Source of the DNA: Uliginosibacterium flavum
Lineage (GTDB): Bacteria > Pseudomonadota > Gammaproteobacteria > Burkholderiales > Rhodocyclaceae
Reading direction: 5' to 3'
DNA: 64,000 bases
Assembly: GCF_040566545.1 (NCBI RefSeq)
Contig: NZ_JBEWZI010000017.1
Location: 21,158 to 85,157, forward strand
Below the pieces are notes generated by a model. That model did no database searches, was not told where the DNA came from, and saw only the letters and a program-made list of their open reading frames with translations. This document shows, one piece after another, positions 27,013-36,636 of the stretch (positions within the stretch are counted from its first letter, which is position 1; each line of letters begins with the position of its first letter). A program made the position numbers and the translations under genes.

Positions 27013-27942
27013 TTAAATATCCGCCAGCGCCCGCACATGCGCCAGCACGCTGCGTCCCAAGGCCGGCAAGGAGTAACCGCCTTCCAGCATCGACACAAGC
27101 TTGCCGCCACAGTGCGCATCGGCCCACTGCCGCAGCTCGCGGCTGATCCAGGCGAAGTCCGCGTCGACCAGGCCCATCGAGGCCATGTCGTCTTCGTAGT
27201 GCGCATCGAATCCGGCGGAGATGAACAGCATCTGCGGTTGATGCTGCGCCAGTGCGGGCAGCCAGGCATCCGTCAGCAGATCGCGGATCTTGTCGCCGCG
27301 CGTGCCCGCCGGAAAAGCCGTATTGAGCAGGTTCGGCGCGATCAGCTTGGTGCCGCTGTAGGGATAGAGCGGATGCTGGAAGAAGCTGAGCATCTGCACG
27401 CGCGGATCGGCGAGGAAAATGTTCTCGGTGCCGTTGCCGTGATGCACGTCGAAATCGATGATGCTGACTCGCGCCAAGCCACAGACTTCGAGCGCGTGGC
27501 GCGCGGCGACGGCCACGTTGTTGAAAAAACAGAAGCCCATCGCGCGCAGGCGCTCGGCATGGTGGCCGGGCGGGCGCACCGCGCAGAAGGCGTTATGCGC
27601 CGTGCCGGCCAGCACCAGTTCGGTCGCGTAAATGCCGGCCCCGGCAGCGCGCAAGGCAGCCTTGAGCGTATGCGGCGTCATCGCGGTATCGGGATCGAGG
27701 TGGCGCAAGCCTTGCTCAGGCGAAATCTCGAACAGCTCATCGACGTAAGCCGGTGAATGCGCCCGGTAGAGCTGCTCCAGCGTGGCCTGCGGCACGTCTT
27801 CGCGCATGTCGAGCAAACCGTCGAGGCCGGAACCTTTGATCTGGTCAAGGATCTCAGTCAGGCGATCCGGCGATTCCGGGTGCATGGTGCCCATGCTGTG
27901 CAGCCAGCAGTCGGGGTGGCTGATAAATACGGTTCCGCTCAT
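27013..27942 (-). CDS. Histone deacetylase family protein (acetylpolyamine amidohydrolase-like)
   Basis: A 309-residue arginase/deacetylase-fold enzyme. Zinc and active-site motifs: RPPGHHAERLRAMGFCFFNNVA (tandem His), SIIDFDVHHGNGTENIF (Asp and His ligands), SAGFDAHYEDDMASMGL (Asp ligand) and LEGGYSLPALG. It deacetylates acetyl-lysine, acetylpolyamines or similar amides. AAAGGAGAGCCG before ATG 27942 fixes the start; the ORF extending upstream is not family-like. Confidence 0.93.
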   Translation of the reverse strand: MSGTVFISHPDCWLHSMGTMHPESPDRLTEILDQIKGSGLDGLLDMREDVPQATLEQLYRAHSPAYVDELFEISPEQGLRHLDPDTAMTPHTLKAALRAAGAGIYATELVLAGTAHNAFCAVRPPGHHAERLRAMGFCFFNNVAVAARHALEVCGLARVSIIDFDVHHGNGTENIFLADPRVQMLSFFQHPLYPYSGTKLIAPNLLNTAFPAGTRGDKIRDLLTDAWLPALAQHQPQMLFISAGFDAHYEDDMASMGLVDADFAWISRELRQWADAHCGGKLVSMLEGGYSLPALGRSVLAHVRALADI

Positions 27943-28079
27943 CGGCTCTCCTTTTGGGCATATTTTTCTTTGCCTGCCCGCCGATACATGCCGGCGAACT
28001 TCTTGTGTGCCGTAAACTACTGCCAAACTCCGGCACTCGCCAGCCAGTCTTACCCGAACAGCCACCCAAGGATTGCCCC

Positions 28080-29000
28080 ATGCCTGTAGCAGCAAACGAG
28101 CGCACCGAACTCATCCTCGCCCAGCTTGGCCAAGTGTTGCTCGGCAAACCGCAGGCCTTGCGCCTCGCCTTGGCCTGCCTGCTGGCGCGCGGCCATCTGT
28201 TGATCGAAGATCAGCCCGGCGTAGGCAAGACCACCCTGGCGCATGCGCTGGCGGTCACACTGGGGCTGGGTTTCCAGCGCGTGCAATTCACCAGCGATCT
28301 GCTGCCGGCCGACCTGATCGGCATCACGATTTTCGACACCGTGCAGCAAGGTTTCCGCTTCCATCCCGGGCCGCTGTTCTCGCAGGTCTTACTCGCCGAT
28401 GAAATCAACCGCACCACGCCGAAGACGCAGAGTGCGCTGCTCGAAGCGATGGAGGAGCGCCAGGTCTCGGTCGATGGCAAGACCCACCCGCTGCCCGAAC
28501 CCTTCTTCGTCATCGCGACCCAGAATCCCTCGCAGCAGATCGGCACCTTCCCCCTACCCGAATCGCAGCTCGACCGCTTCCTGATGCGCCTGTCCTTGGG
28601 CCTGCCGGATGCGGCGGCCGAGCGCGAGCTGCTGGCCGGGCAGGATCGACGCGAGATCCTCGCGCGCCTGCCGGCCTGCATCACCAGCAGCGAACTGCAA
28701 ACCCTGCAGGCGCAAGCCAGCGCGGTGCTGGTGAGCGAACGCATTCTCGATTACGTGCAGGCCCTGCTCGCCAAGAGCCGCAGCCTGCCGGAGATTGCGC
28801 AAGGGCTGAGCCCTCGCGCCGGCCTCGGCATGCTTGCCGCCGCCCGCGCCTGGGCGCTGATCGCCGGGCGCGATCACGTGCGCCCGGAAGACGTGCAGGC
28901 GATCCTGCCCTGCGTCGCCGGTCACCGCCTGAATGCCGCCGACACGCGTCAGGGCGGCGAAACGCTGGTGCGCCAGTTGATCGAATCCGTCGCGCTCTGA
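28080..29000 (+). CDS. MoxR family AAA+ ATPase
   Basis: A 306-residue AAA+ ATPase: Walker A EDQPGVGKTTLA (about 44-55), the MoxR insert FTSDLLPADLIGITIFD, Walker B VLLADEINRTTPKTQSALLEAMEE, sensor 1 FFVIATQNP and the C-terminal lid RAGLGMLAAARAWA. MoxR proteins act as chaperones for maturation of partner complexes, usually with DUF58 and VWA proteins. AAGGA precedes the ATG. The DUF58 gene follows after 2 bp. Homologues are often called YeaC. Confidence 0.93.
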   Translation: MPVAANERTELILAQLGQVLLGKPQALRLALACLLARGHLLIEDQPGVGKTTLAHALAVTLGLGFQRVQFTSDLLPADLIGITIFDTVQQGFRFHPGPLFSQVLLADEINRTTPKTQSALLEAMEERQVSVDGKTHPLPEPFFVIATQNPSQQIGTFPLPESQLDRFLMRLSLGLPDAAAERELLAGQDRREILARLPACITSSELQTLQAQASAVLVSERILDYVQALLAKSRSLPEIAQGLSPRAGLGMLAAARAWALIAGRDHVRPEDVQAILPCVAGHRLNAADTRQGGETLVRQLIESVAL

Positions 29001-29002
29001 CG

Positions 29003-29977
29003 ATGGCCGCCGTGCTTGCCCGGCTGCGGCGCCAGTTCCGGCGCTGGGCCACCCGCGCCAAAGTGCCCGAGGCGCAGCCGATCACGCTGCGCCAGGCACG
29101 CGTATATGTGTTCCCGAGCCGTGCCGGTTTTGCCCTGCTGCTCACGCTGCTGCTGATGTTCATCGCCGCGGTGAATTACAACCTGTCGCTGGGCTACGCG
29201 CTGACCTTCTTCCTCGGCAGCGTCGGCGTGGTGCACATCCTGCACAGCTGGCGCAGCCTGACACGCCTGCAGATCAGCCTGCAGGCCAGCGATGAAGCCT
29301 TTGCCGGCGGCAGCGCGCACTGGCAGATCAGCCTGATCAATGCGCAGAACATCAGCCGCCCGGCGATCCGCGTGCTGGATGCCGACGGGCGCGAACTGCT
29401 GTGCGCCGACCTCGCGCCGAACGCCACGTTCAGCACCCGCATCGCCCTGCCCTGCGCGCAGCGCGGCCCGCTGCAGCCGGGCCAGCTGACCATCGAGACG
29501 CGCCAGCCGCTGGGCTGGATCCGAGCCTGGAGCTACATCGAACCGTATGCGCCGCAGCTGATTTTCCCGACGCCAGCGGGCTCGCAAGCCCTGCCGCTGC
29601 AAGCCGGCGAGCAGGCCGACAGCGGCGTCGGCCAGATCCTCGGCCAGGACGATTTCGCCGGCCTGCGCGGCTTCCATCCCGGCGACTCCCTACGCCATGT
29701 CGCCTGGAAACAGCTCGCCAGCGGTCGCGGCATGCTCACCAAGATTTTCGCCAGTGGTCAGGCGCCCACCTGCGTACTGGATTGGCATGCCCTGCCGCCC
29801 GGCATGCCGCTGGAGTCCCGCCTGAGCCAGCTCACCCAATGGATTCTCGCGGCACGTCAGAGCGGCGCACGCACCACCCTGATCCTGCCAAATCAGCGCA
29901 TCGGGCCGGGGCAGGATGCGATCCATCACCACACCTGCCTGAGCCGCCTGGCCTTGTTTGAAAAGATACCGGGCTAA
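29003..29977 (+). CDS. DUF58 domain membrane protein
   Basis: A 324-residue protein with two adjacent N-terminal membrane helices (about 42-80) and a C-terminal DUF58 domain with the signature FAGLRGFHPGDSLRHVAWKQLASGRGMLTKIF. It is invariably linked to MoxR ATPases. In many relatives a transglutaminase (TgpA-like) gene follows; here a repeat and a MITE-like element follow instead, so the operon appears to be a two-gene version. Confidence 0.9.
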   Translation: MAAVLARLRRQFRRWATRAKVPEAQPITLRQARVYVFPSRAGFALLLTLLLMFIAAVNYNLSLGYALTFFLGSVGVVHILHSWRSLTRLQISLQASDEAFAGGSAHWQISLINAQNISRPAIRVLDADGRELLCADLAPNATFSTRIALPCAQRGPLQPGQLTIETRQPLGWIRAWSYIEPYAPQLIFPTPAGSQALPLQAGEQADSGVGQILGQDDFAGLRGFHPGDSLRHVAWKQLASGRGMLTKIFASGQAPTCVLDWHALPPGMPLESRLSQLTQWILAARQSGARTTLILPNQRIGPGQDAIHHHTCLSRLALFEKIPG

Positions 29978-29993
29978 GCGCACCGGTATGAAC

Positions 29994-30090
29994 TCACTGT
30001 GCGCGGCCTACCTGTAGAGCCGCGCCGCGCCTGGATCTTCAGCCCCCCCTCCGCACAGGCCCGTCACACGGACCTGTGCAGCATGGCATG
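29994..30090. repeat. Dispersed palindromic repeat
   Basis: ACCTGTAGAGCCGCGCCGCG, GGATCTTCAG, then CCGCACAGGCCCGTCACACG and GACCTGTGC. Follows the DUF58 gene and abuts the 238-bp element at 30095. Confidence 0.6.
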
Positions 30091-30094
30091 AATC

Positions 30095-30332
30095 AACCTA
30101 GAAGCCGCAGTTGACCGCTTCCAATCGCGGGCAAGTTCGCATGAGCATTAAGTTTTGTCCTCACGGCAATCCTCATCATTTGGGTGAGAGCGCTACACAC
30201 CCGATTGAACCACGCTGTGGCACGCTGGCGGCGTTGCTTCTCCTTGCGGGCAAAGGCCCGCTGCGTCGGCGCGCCTTGCCAACGCACCGCATCGCGGCCC
30301 ACTCGGATGCGTCCAACTACGGCTTCTAGGTT
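30095..30332. mobile_element. MITE-like element with 19-bp terminal inverted repeats
   Basis: Left end AACCTAGAAGCCGCAGTTG (30095-30113) and right end CAACTACGGCTTCTAGGTT (30314-30332) are inverted repeats with 18 of 19 positions matching. The 238-bp body has only short ORFs, none resembling a transposase. Right-flanking sequence runs into the start of the DUF455 gene 22 bp away. No clear target-site duplication is visible. Most likely a non-autonomous element mobilised by an IS elsewhere in the genome. Confidence 0.7.
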
Positions 30333-30353
30333 CAAAGGGGTAAACTCGCGGCC

Positions 30354-31145
30354 ATGCCCGATCTTCGCCACCGCGCCCTCGCCGCCCTCGCCCTTGCGTC
30401 ACCGGCTGAAAAATGCGCCGCACTGCGCGCCATCCCGGCTGATTGCCGGCTCGACCCCAACGCCAGTCTCAGCACTGAAGTCCCCCTGCCCGGCCGCGAA
30501 TCCCGCCCGCATCTGGTCATGCCGCGCGATGTGCCGCAGCGCTCACTGGCCACACTCGAAGGCCGCGCCGCGCTGATTCACGCCCTGGCACATATCGAAC
30601 TGAACGCGGTGAATCTGGCGCTGGACATCGTCTGGCGCTTCGCCGATCTGCCGGAAAAGTTCTATCGCGACTGGCTAGGCGTGGCATGCGAAGAGGCCGA
30701 TCACTTCGACCTGCTCGCCGCACATCTGGCGACGATGGGCTACGCCTACGGCGATTTCCCGGCGCACGATGGACTCTGGCAAATGGCCGAGAAAACGGCC
30801 GACGATGCGCTCGCCCGCATCGCGCTGGTGCCGCGCATTCTGGAGGCACGCGGGCTGGATGTTTCCCCGCAGATCCGCGCCAAACTCGCCAGCGCGGGCG
30901 ACAAGGCCGGGGCGGCGATTCTGGACATCATCCTGCGCGACGAGATCGGTCACGTCGCGCTCGGCAACTACTGGTATCACTGGCTGTGCGCGGCACGCGG
31001 GCTCGATCCGCTGGCCGCCGACGCAATGCTCGCCGCGCAATACGGCGCCCCGCGCCAGCGCGGCCCCTTCAACCTGAGTGCGCGACGGGCGGCGGGATTC
31101 ACCGACGCCGAACTTGCCGCACTCGATTCCGGAACACCCCTGTGA
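30354..31145 (+). CDS. DUF455 ferritin-like family protein
   Basis: A 263-residue DUF455 protein. Ferritin-like di-iron ligands are visible as IHALAHIELNAVNLALD (Glu-X2-His type), CEEADHFDLLAAHL and ILRDEIGHVALGNYWYHWLC. The family is related to MiaE-type tRNA hydroxylases, but its substrate is unknown. The MITE-like element ends 22 bp upstream, so its sequence may supply or disrupt the promoter. The stop overlaps the GTG of the next gene. Confidence 0.87.
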   Translation: MPDLRHRALAALALASPAEKCAALRAIPADCRLDPNASLSTEVPLPGRESRPHLVMPRDVPQRSLATLEGRAALIHALAHIELNAVNLALDIVWRFADLPEKFYRDWLGVACEEADHFDLLAAHLATMGYAYGDFPAHDGLWQMAEKTADDALARIALVPRILEARGLDVSPQIRAKLASAGDKAGAAILDIILRDEIGHVALGNYWYHWLCAARGLDPLAADAMLAAQYGAPRQRGPFNLSARRAAGFTDAELAALDSGTPL

Positions 31146-31687
31146 AAAACCTTCTGCGCCAACTCTTCCGCCGTCTGAGCGGCCGCGATCCACTCGCCAT
31201 GCTGATCAAGCGCGGTCTCGTGGTCGGCAAGAATTTCTACATGCAAGATGGCTGCAAGATCGACGCCAGCCACTGCTGGCACATCCGCATCGGTGACGAC
31301 GTCACCCTGGGCGCAAACGTCACCCTGCTGGCCCACGATGCCAGCACCAAGCTCGCGCTCGGCTACGTCAGGCTTGGCAAACTGCACATCGGCAACCGCG
31401 TCTTCATCGGCGCCGGCAGCATCGTGCTGCCCGGCGTGACCATCGGCGATGACGTGATCATCGGCGCTGGCAGCGTGGTCAGCCGCGACATCGAGGCCGG
31501 CAGCCTGGCCGTTGGCAACCCGGTTCATATCCTCGGCAGCAGCAGCGACTACATCGCGCGCCGCAAGGCGCTGATGGAGGAATCGCCCTGCTTCGGCGAG
31601 GAATACACACTGCGCGCGAACGTCAGCGCCGCCATGAAAGCCGAGATGAACGAGAAGATGCACAGCGGCACCGGCTTCATCGTCTAG
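31142..31687 (+). CDS. Hexapeptide-repeat acyltransferase (LbH family)
   Basis: A 181-residue left-handed beta-helix protein. Hexapeptide repeats run from IRIGDDVTLGANVTLLAHD to LHIGNRVFIGAGSIVLPGVTIGDDVIIGAGSVVSRDI, typical of the maltose/galactoside O-acetyltransferase class; the His in LLAHD could be catalytic. It starts with GTG at 31142, overlapping the DUF455 stop (GTGA), so it is translationally coupled. Substrate unknown; a polysaccharide or amino sugar is the usual case. Confidence 0.85.
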   Translation: MKNLLRQLFRRLSGRDPLAMLIKRGLVVGKNFYMQDGCKIDASHCWHIRIGDDVTLGANVTLLAHDASTKLALGYVRLGKLHIGNRVFIGAGSIVLPGVTIGDDVIIGAGSVVSRDIEAGSLAVGNPVHILGSSSDYIARRKALMEESPCFGEEYTLRANVSAAMKAEMNEKMHSGTGFIV

Positions 31688-31734
31688 CGCGGGCGTGTGG
31701 GCAAACCACACGACACCCCGACAAACGCAGCGGG

Positions 31735-31850
31735 CGGGCGTTCTGAACAAACCTGCCCGCACAGCCTTATTCCGCGTAACTGTGCAGCACCCATACCGGC
31801 ACAGGTCCGCTGCATGCGGCTCTTCAGGCAGCCCCGCCTGGCGTGCCAGG
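31735..31850. repeat. Dispersed palindromic repeat (double)
   Basis: CGGGCGTTCTGAACAAACCTGCCCG hairpin (split here: CGGGCGTTCTG, AACCTGCCCGCACAG) followed by ACAGGTCCGCTGCATGCGGC and TCTTCAGGCAGCC. It fills most of the 276 bp between the acyltransferase and macA. Confidence 0.65.
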
Positions 31851-31963
31851 CTTTAATTTTTCTTACTCTCCAATTACAAGGCTTAACCCTCGCCAAAGGT
31901 CGCTTGCGGGACAATACGCCCACACCCTCAAGCACAATGCCGCAGCTCGGCAGCATCCCCATC

Positions 31964-33166
31964 ATGGCTCTCAAGAAAAATAACTGGTTCACGCTGCGCA
32001 ATGGCGTGATTGCGCTCGTCGTGCTGGCGGTCCTGCTGCTGGCCGGGTTCAAACTCTGGTCTCCGCCAGAGCGGCCGTCCTACCTGACCGCAGCCGCCGA
32101 GCTGAGTGATCTGGAGGATGCGGTGCTCGCCACCGGCACGATCCAGGCGTTCAAGCAGGTCAGCGTCGGCGCCCAGGCCTCGGGGCAGATCAAGTCGCTC
32201 AAGGTCAAACTCGGCGACCGCGTCAAGGCGGGCCAGTTGATCGCTGAAATCGATTCGCTGACGCAGCAAAACTCGCTGCGCAACGCCGAGGCGGCGCTCG
32301 AAAGCGTACGCGCCCAATTGTTGTCAAAGCAGGCCACACTCAAGCAGGCCGAACTCGCTTTCAAGCGCGCCGAATCCCTGATGGACCAAGAGGCCGGATC
32401 GCGCGAAAGCTTCGAAGCCGCCGAGGCCACGCAAGCGGCCACGCGCGCCGAAATCACGGCGCTGAATGCGCAAATCGCGCAGGCCAAAATCAGCGTCAAT
32501 ACGGCAAACCTCAACCTGAGCTACACCCGCATCGTGGCGCCGATGGATGGCACGGTGGTCGCCTTGATCGCCCAGGAAGGTCAGACCGTGAACGCCAACC
32601 AGAGCACGCCGACGATCATCAAACTGGCGCGCATGGATACGGTGACTGTCAGAGCTCAGATCTCGGAAGCCGACGTCACCCGCGTCAAAGCCGGTCAGAA
32701 AGTGTATTTCACGATCCTCGGTGAGCCTGCCAAACGCTACACGACTACGCTGCGTGCCATCGAACCGGCGCCCGACTCGATCAGCACCGACACGAGCACC
32801 TCAAGCACGACCAGCACTTCAACCAGCACCGCGATCTACTACAACGGCCTGCTTGACGTACCCAACCCGGATGACAAGCTGCGCATCTCGATGACCACTC
32901 AGGTACGCATCGTGCTGGCCGAGGCGACCCAGACGCTGACGATTCCCTCGGTCGCCCTCGGCGAGCAGGCACCCGATGGCCGTTACGTCGTGCGCGTGCT
33001 GGATGAACAGGGTCTGGTCATGCCGCATCGGGTACGGATCGGCCTCAACAATACCGTCAGCGCGCAAGTGCTTGAAGGCCTTGCCGAAAGCGACAAGGTG
33101 ATCCTCGGCGAAGCCACGGCCGACACCCCGACCAGCACCAAGCGCATGGGCCCGCCCCCGATGTAA
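31964..33166 (+). CDS. macA: MacA-type periplasmic adaptor of tripartite efflux pump
   Basis: A 400-residue membrane-fusion protein. One N-terminal anchor (NGVIALVVLAVLLLAGFKLW) precedes a biotinyl-lipoyl half (VGAQASGQIKSLKVKLGDRVKAGQLIAEID), an alpha-helical hairpin (about 90-170), the second lipoyl half (YTRIVAPMDGTVVALIAQEGQTVN) and a beta-barrel. A Ser/Thr-rich insert (DTSTSSTTSTSTST, about 270-285) interrupts the barrel. Links MacB to the outer-membrane factor. ATG 31964 is chosen; 31937 is also possible. Confidence 0.92.
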   Translation: MALKKNNWFTLRNGVIALVVLAVLLLAGFKLWSPPERPSYLTAAAELSDLEDAVLATGTIQAFKQVSVGAQASGQIKSLKVKLGDRVKAGQLIAEIDSLTQQNSLRNAEAALESVRAQLLSKQATLKQAELAFKRAESLMDQEAGSRESFEAAEATQAATRAEITALNAQIAQAKISVNTANLNLSYTRIVAPMDGTVVALIAQEGQTVNANQSTPTIIKLARMDTVTVRAQISEADVTRVKAGQKVYFTILGEPAKRYTTTLRAIEPAPDSISTDTSTSSTTSTSTSTAIYYNGLLDVPNPDDKLRISMTTQVRIVLAEATQTLTIPSVALGEQAPDGRYVVRVLDEQGLVMPHRVRIGLNNTVSAQVLEGLAESDKVILGEATADTPTSTKRMGPPPM

Positions 33167-33180
33167 GGGGAGGTACACAC

Positions 33181-35139
33181 ATGACAACCCCACTCCTCGA
33201 ACTGCGCGACCTGTGTCGCGACTACCCTGCCGGCGAAGAAACGCTGCGCGTGCTCGATCATGTCAACCTGGTCATCAACGCGGGGGAAATGCTCGCCATC
33301 GTCGGCGCCTCCGGCTCGGGCAAATCCACGCTGATGAACATTCTCGGCTGTCTGGATCGGCCCAGCGAGGGCAGCTATCGCGTGGCCGGCCGCGAGACTG
33401 GCGCGCTGGAACCCGATGAGCTGGCCAAGCTGCGCCGCGAGCATTTCGGTTTCATCTTTCAGCGCTACCACCTGCTGCCGGACTTGACTGCGCTGGGCAA
33501 TGTCGAAATTCCCGCAATCTATGCCGGCAAGGATCGCCAGGAACGCCACGCCCGTGCCCGTCAACTGCTCGAACGCCTGGGCATGGGCGATCGCCTGCAG
33601 CACCGCCCCGGCCAGCTCTCCGGCGGCCAGCAGCAGCGCGTCTCGATCGCCCGCGCCTTGATGAATGGCGGGCAAGTCATCCTTGCCGACGAACCCACCG
33701 GCGCGCTGGACAGCCGCAGCGGCCAGGAGGTGATGACCGTGCTCAAGGAGCTGCACGCCGAGGGCCACACCATCATTCTGGTGACCCACGACATGCAGGT
33801 CGCCAGCCATGCTCATCGCATCATCGAAATCCACGACGGCAAGATCATCGCCGACCGCCTGCGCGAGGACGCACCCGCCCTCCTGGAGAAAGCCCCCATC
33901 ACCACCCCGGGCCGCACCGCGCGGGCCTGGCAGGCCGGTCGTGATCGCCTTGGCGAAGCCCTGCGCATGGCGCTGGTGGCCATGAGCGCGCACCGTATGC
34001 GCACCTTCCTGACCATGCTCGGCATCATCATCGGCATCGCTTCGGTGGTCTCCGTCGTGGCGCTGGGCCAAGGCACCCGCGCCAGCATTCTCAAGGACAT
34101 CAGCGCGATGGGCACCAACACCATCGACGTCTATCCCGGCTCGGGTTTTGGCGACATGCGCTCGGCAGCCGTACGCACGCTGGTCTCGGCTGACGCCGAG
34201 GCTTTGGCCGGCCAAGCCTACGTGGATAGCGTGACGCCGATGGTGTCGACGTCAAAGACCCTGCGCTTCGGCAACATCTCGGCCACCGGCAATATCAACG
34301 GCGTGGGTGCCCAGTATTTCCGCGTGCGCGGCCTCGAGTTCACCGAAGGGCGTGCCTTCAACCTGCAGAGCGAGCAAACCCTGGCGCAAGACGTGGTGAT
34401 CGACAACAACACGCGCAAGGCCTTGTTCGGCCAGCAACGCCAGGTGATCGGCGAGATCATCCTGCTCGGCAGCTTGCCGGCACGCGTGGTGGGCGTGACG
34501 AAAAAGAAGGACAGCGGCTTTGGTAACAATGACAGCCTCAATGTCTGGTTGCCCTACACCACCGTTCAGAGCCGCCTGCTCGGCCAGCATTATCTGAAGA
34601 GCATCACCGTACGGATGCGCGATGGCGTCTCCACTGCAGCGGCTGAACAAGGCATCAAGAAACTGATGATCCTGCGTCACGGCGGGCGTCAGGATTTTTA
34701 CCTGTTCAATTCCGACAGCCTGCGCCAGACCATCGAGAAAACCACCGCCACCCTGGCCCTGCTGATCTCCTCGATTGCGGTGATCTCACTGATCGTGGGC
34801 GGCATCGGCGTCATGAACATCATGCTCGTGTCAGTCACCGAACGCACCCGCGAAATCGGTGTGCGCATGGCCGTCGGCGCCCGCCAGAGCGACATCATGC
34901 AGCAGTTCCTGATCGAAGCCGTACTGGTGTGCCTGGCCGGCGGAGTGCTCGGCGTGCTGCTGGCGCGCGGCATCGGCCTGCTTGTCACACAAATCGCCCC
35001 GAGCTTCCTGATGGTGTATTCGACGACTTCCATCCTCGCCGCCTTCGGCTGCTCTACCCTGATCGGCCTGATCTTCGGCTTCATGCCGGCGCGCAATGCC
35101 GCGCGCCTCGATCCTATCGACGCACTGGCAAGAGAATGA
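33181..35139 (+). CDS. macB: MacB-type ABC transporter (ATPase-permease fusion)
   Basis: A 652-residue fusion. The N-terminal ATPase (1-225) has Walker A GASGSGKSTL, signature LSGGQQQRVSIARAL and Walker B VILADEPTGALD. The permease part has TM1 near 275-300 (FLTMLGIIIGIASVVSVVAL), a MacB periplasmic domain (about 300-520) and three C-terminal helices with FMPARNAARLDPIDALARE. It drives efflux of macrolides, peptides or lipids by mechanotransmission. AAGGGGAGG lies upstream of ATG; the stop overlaps the outer-membrane factor start. Confidence 0.95.
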   Translation: MTTPLLELRDLCRDYPAGEETLRVLDHVNLVINAGEMLAIVGASGSGKSTLMNILGCLDRPSEGSYRVAGRETGALEPDELAKLRREHFGFIFQRYHLLPDLTALGNVEIPAIYAGKDRQERHARARQLLERLGMGDRLQHRPGQLSGGQQQRVSIARALMNGGQVILADEPTGALDSRSGQEVMTVLKELHAEGHTIILVTHDMQVASHAHRIIEIHDGKIIADRLREDAPALLEKAPITTPGRTARAWQAGRDRLGEALRMALVAMSAHRMRTFLTMLGIIIGIASVVSVVALGQGTRASILKDISAMGTNTIDVYPGSGFGDMRSAAVRTLVSADAEALAGQAYVDSVTPMVSTSKTLRFGNISATGNINGVGAQYFRVRGLEFTEGRAFNLQSEQTLAQDVVIDNNTRKALFGQQRQVIGEIILLGSLPARVVGVTKKKDSGFGNNDSLNVWLPYTTVQSRLLGQHYLKSITVRMRDGVSTAAAEQGIKKLMILRHGGRQDFYLFNSDSLRQTIEKTTATLALLISSIAVISLIVGGIGVMNIMLVSVTERTREIGVRMAVGARQSDIMQQFLIEAVLVCLAGGVLGVLLARGIGLLVTQIAPSFLMVYSTTSILAAFGCSTLIGLIFGFMPARNAARLDPIDALARE

Positions 35140-36527
35140 CAAATGCATCACGCCCCGCCCGGCGCCTTTGCTGTGCCGCGCTCATGGTCTTCCTGCTCGG
35201 CGGCTGCGCCAGCCTCACGCGCACGCCCTACGTCGCACCGCCCGCCAGCGTAGCAGCCGCCTGGGCCCATGCCGACAGTGCTCCCGCCGCCAACGCCGGG
35301 CGCTGGTGGCAGGCTTTCGGTGACGCGCAACTCGCCACGCTCATCGACGAAGCACTGGCCCGCAACGCCGATCTGGCCGCAGCCGGTATCAAACTGCAAC
35401 GCGCGCGTCTGAATACCGGCCTGGCTGAAGACAAATTCATTCCGGCACTCGGTGCCAGCCTTGGCAATTCGGTGAGCAAATCGCTCAAGGGTGCTGGCGA
35501 TATCAGTCGCAGCTATTCGGCAAAAACGACGCTGAGCTGGGAAGCCGATCTGTGGGGCAAGCTCGCCAGCACGCGTGACGCGGCGCAATGGGAAGCCCAA
35601 GCCACCGAACAGGACAAGGCCAACACCGCACTGGCACTGATCGGCAGCACCGCACGTCTGTATTGGCAAATCGGCTATCTGAACCAACGCATCGATCTGA
35701 GCACGCAGAGCATTGCCTACACGGAACGCACGCAGGCGCTGGTCCAGCGCAAGTTCGAAGCCGGCGCCATTTACCGGCTCGACGTCCTGCAGGCCGAACA
35801 GGATCTGGCCAGCCAACGGGCCAGCCGGACCCAGCTCATCCAGCAACGCGAAGAAGCGCGCACCGCCTTCGCCCTGCTCTTTGACGGCCCGCCCAGCAAA
35901 AACTTCACCGAACCGCAGAGCGTGCCGACCGGCGCTTTGCCAAGCGTAGTGGCCGGCCTGCCCGCCGACGTGCTGGCGCGCCGCCCGGATCTGCGCGCGT
36001 CCGAGCTGCGCCTGCGCGCCACGCTGGCCAGTGGCGACGCTACCCGCCTGGCCTACTACCCGAGCCTCAGCCTCACCGGATCATTAGGCAGCAGCAGCGA
36101 CAAACTGCGCGACGTACTGAGCAATCCGGTCGCGGCGCTGGCCTCCGAACTCGCCCTGCCCTTCCTGCAGTATCACGAGATGAAACTCAAGACCGGCGTC
36201 GCGCGCGCCGACTACGATCTGGCTGCCATCCAGTTCCGTCAGTCGCTTTACAGCGCGCTGGGCGATGTGGAAAACGCCCTCTCCGCCCGCACCCAGTACG
36301 TCCAGCAAGGCGAATTCCTCGGCCGCTCACTGGCTGCCGCGCAAAGCGCCGAGAAGATTAACGAAACCCGTTACCACGCCGGCGCCATCCCGCTGCAGAC
36401 CTGGCTGGACTCACAGGAAAAACGCCGCAGCGCCGAAGCCTCTCTGGCCGAAAACCGCTACAACCAGCTCGCCAGCCAGATCGCCCTGAACCTCGCGCTG
36501 GGCGGCGATTCGCAGCCTGGAAATTGA
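35136..36527 (+). CDS. Outer-membrane efflux lipoprotein (NodT/OprM type)
   Basis: A 463-residue TolC-family channel. The lipobox LLGGCASL near residue 24 predicts an N-acylated Cys. The two repeated coiled-coil halves are visible (ARNADLAAAGIKLQRARLNTGL and ADYDLAAIQFRQSLYSALGDVENAL), with LPADVLARRPDLRASELRLRA, a NodT signature. Completes the macA-macB operon so that a whole tripartite pump is encoded together. ATG 35136 overlaps the macB stop (ATGA). Confidence 0.93.
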   Translation: MTNASRPARRLCCAALMVFLLGGCASLTRTPYVAPPASVAAAWAHADSAPAANAGRWWQAFGDAQLATLIDEALARNADLAAAGIKLQRARLNTGLAEDKFIPALGASLGNSVSKSLKGAGDISRSYSAKTTLSWEADLWGKLASTRDAAQWEAQATEQDKANTALALIGSTARLYWQIGYLNQRIDLSTQSIAYTERTQALVQRKFEAGAIYRLDVLQAEQDLASQRASRTQLIQQREEARTAFALLFDGPPSKNFTEPQSVPTGALPSVVAGLPADVLARRPDLRASELRLRATLASGDATRLAYYPSLSLTGSLGSSSDKLRDVLSNPVAALASELALPFLQYHEMKLKTGVARADYDLAAIQFRQSLYSALGDVENALSARTQYVQQGEFLGRSLAAAQSAEKINETRYHAGAIPLQTWLDSQEKRRSAEASLAENRYNQLASQIALNLALGGDSQPGN

Positions 36528-36636
36528 ATCCGGACGCGCCGTCCTGCAAGCTTGAAAGCGGCCCAAAAGGCTGGTCACAATGGCGTGGCGAACGCATAAG
36601 GCCTTTAACGAAGTAGGTCTTAAGGAGATCACCACC

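Noticed and set aside
30111..30329. Short ORFs inside the MITE-like element as a transposase remnant
   Set aside because: None is longer than about 75 codons or resembles a transposase domain.
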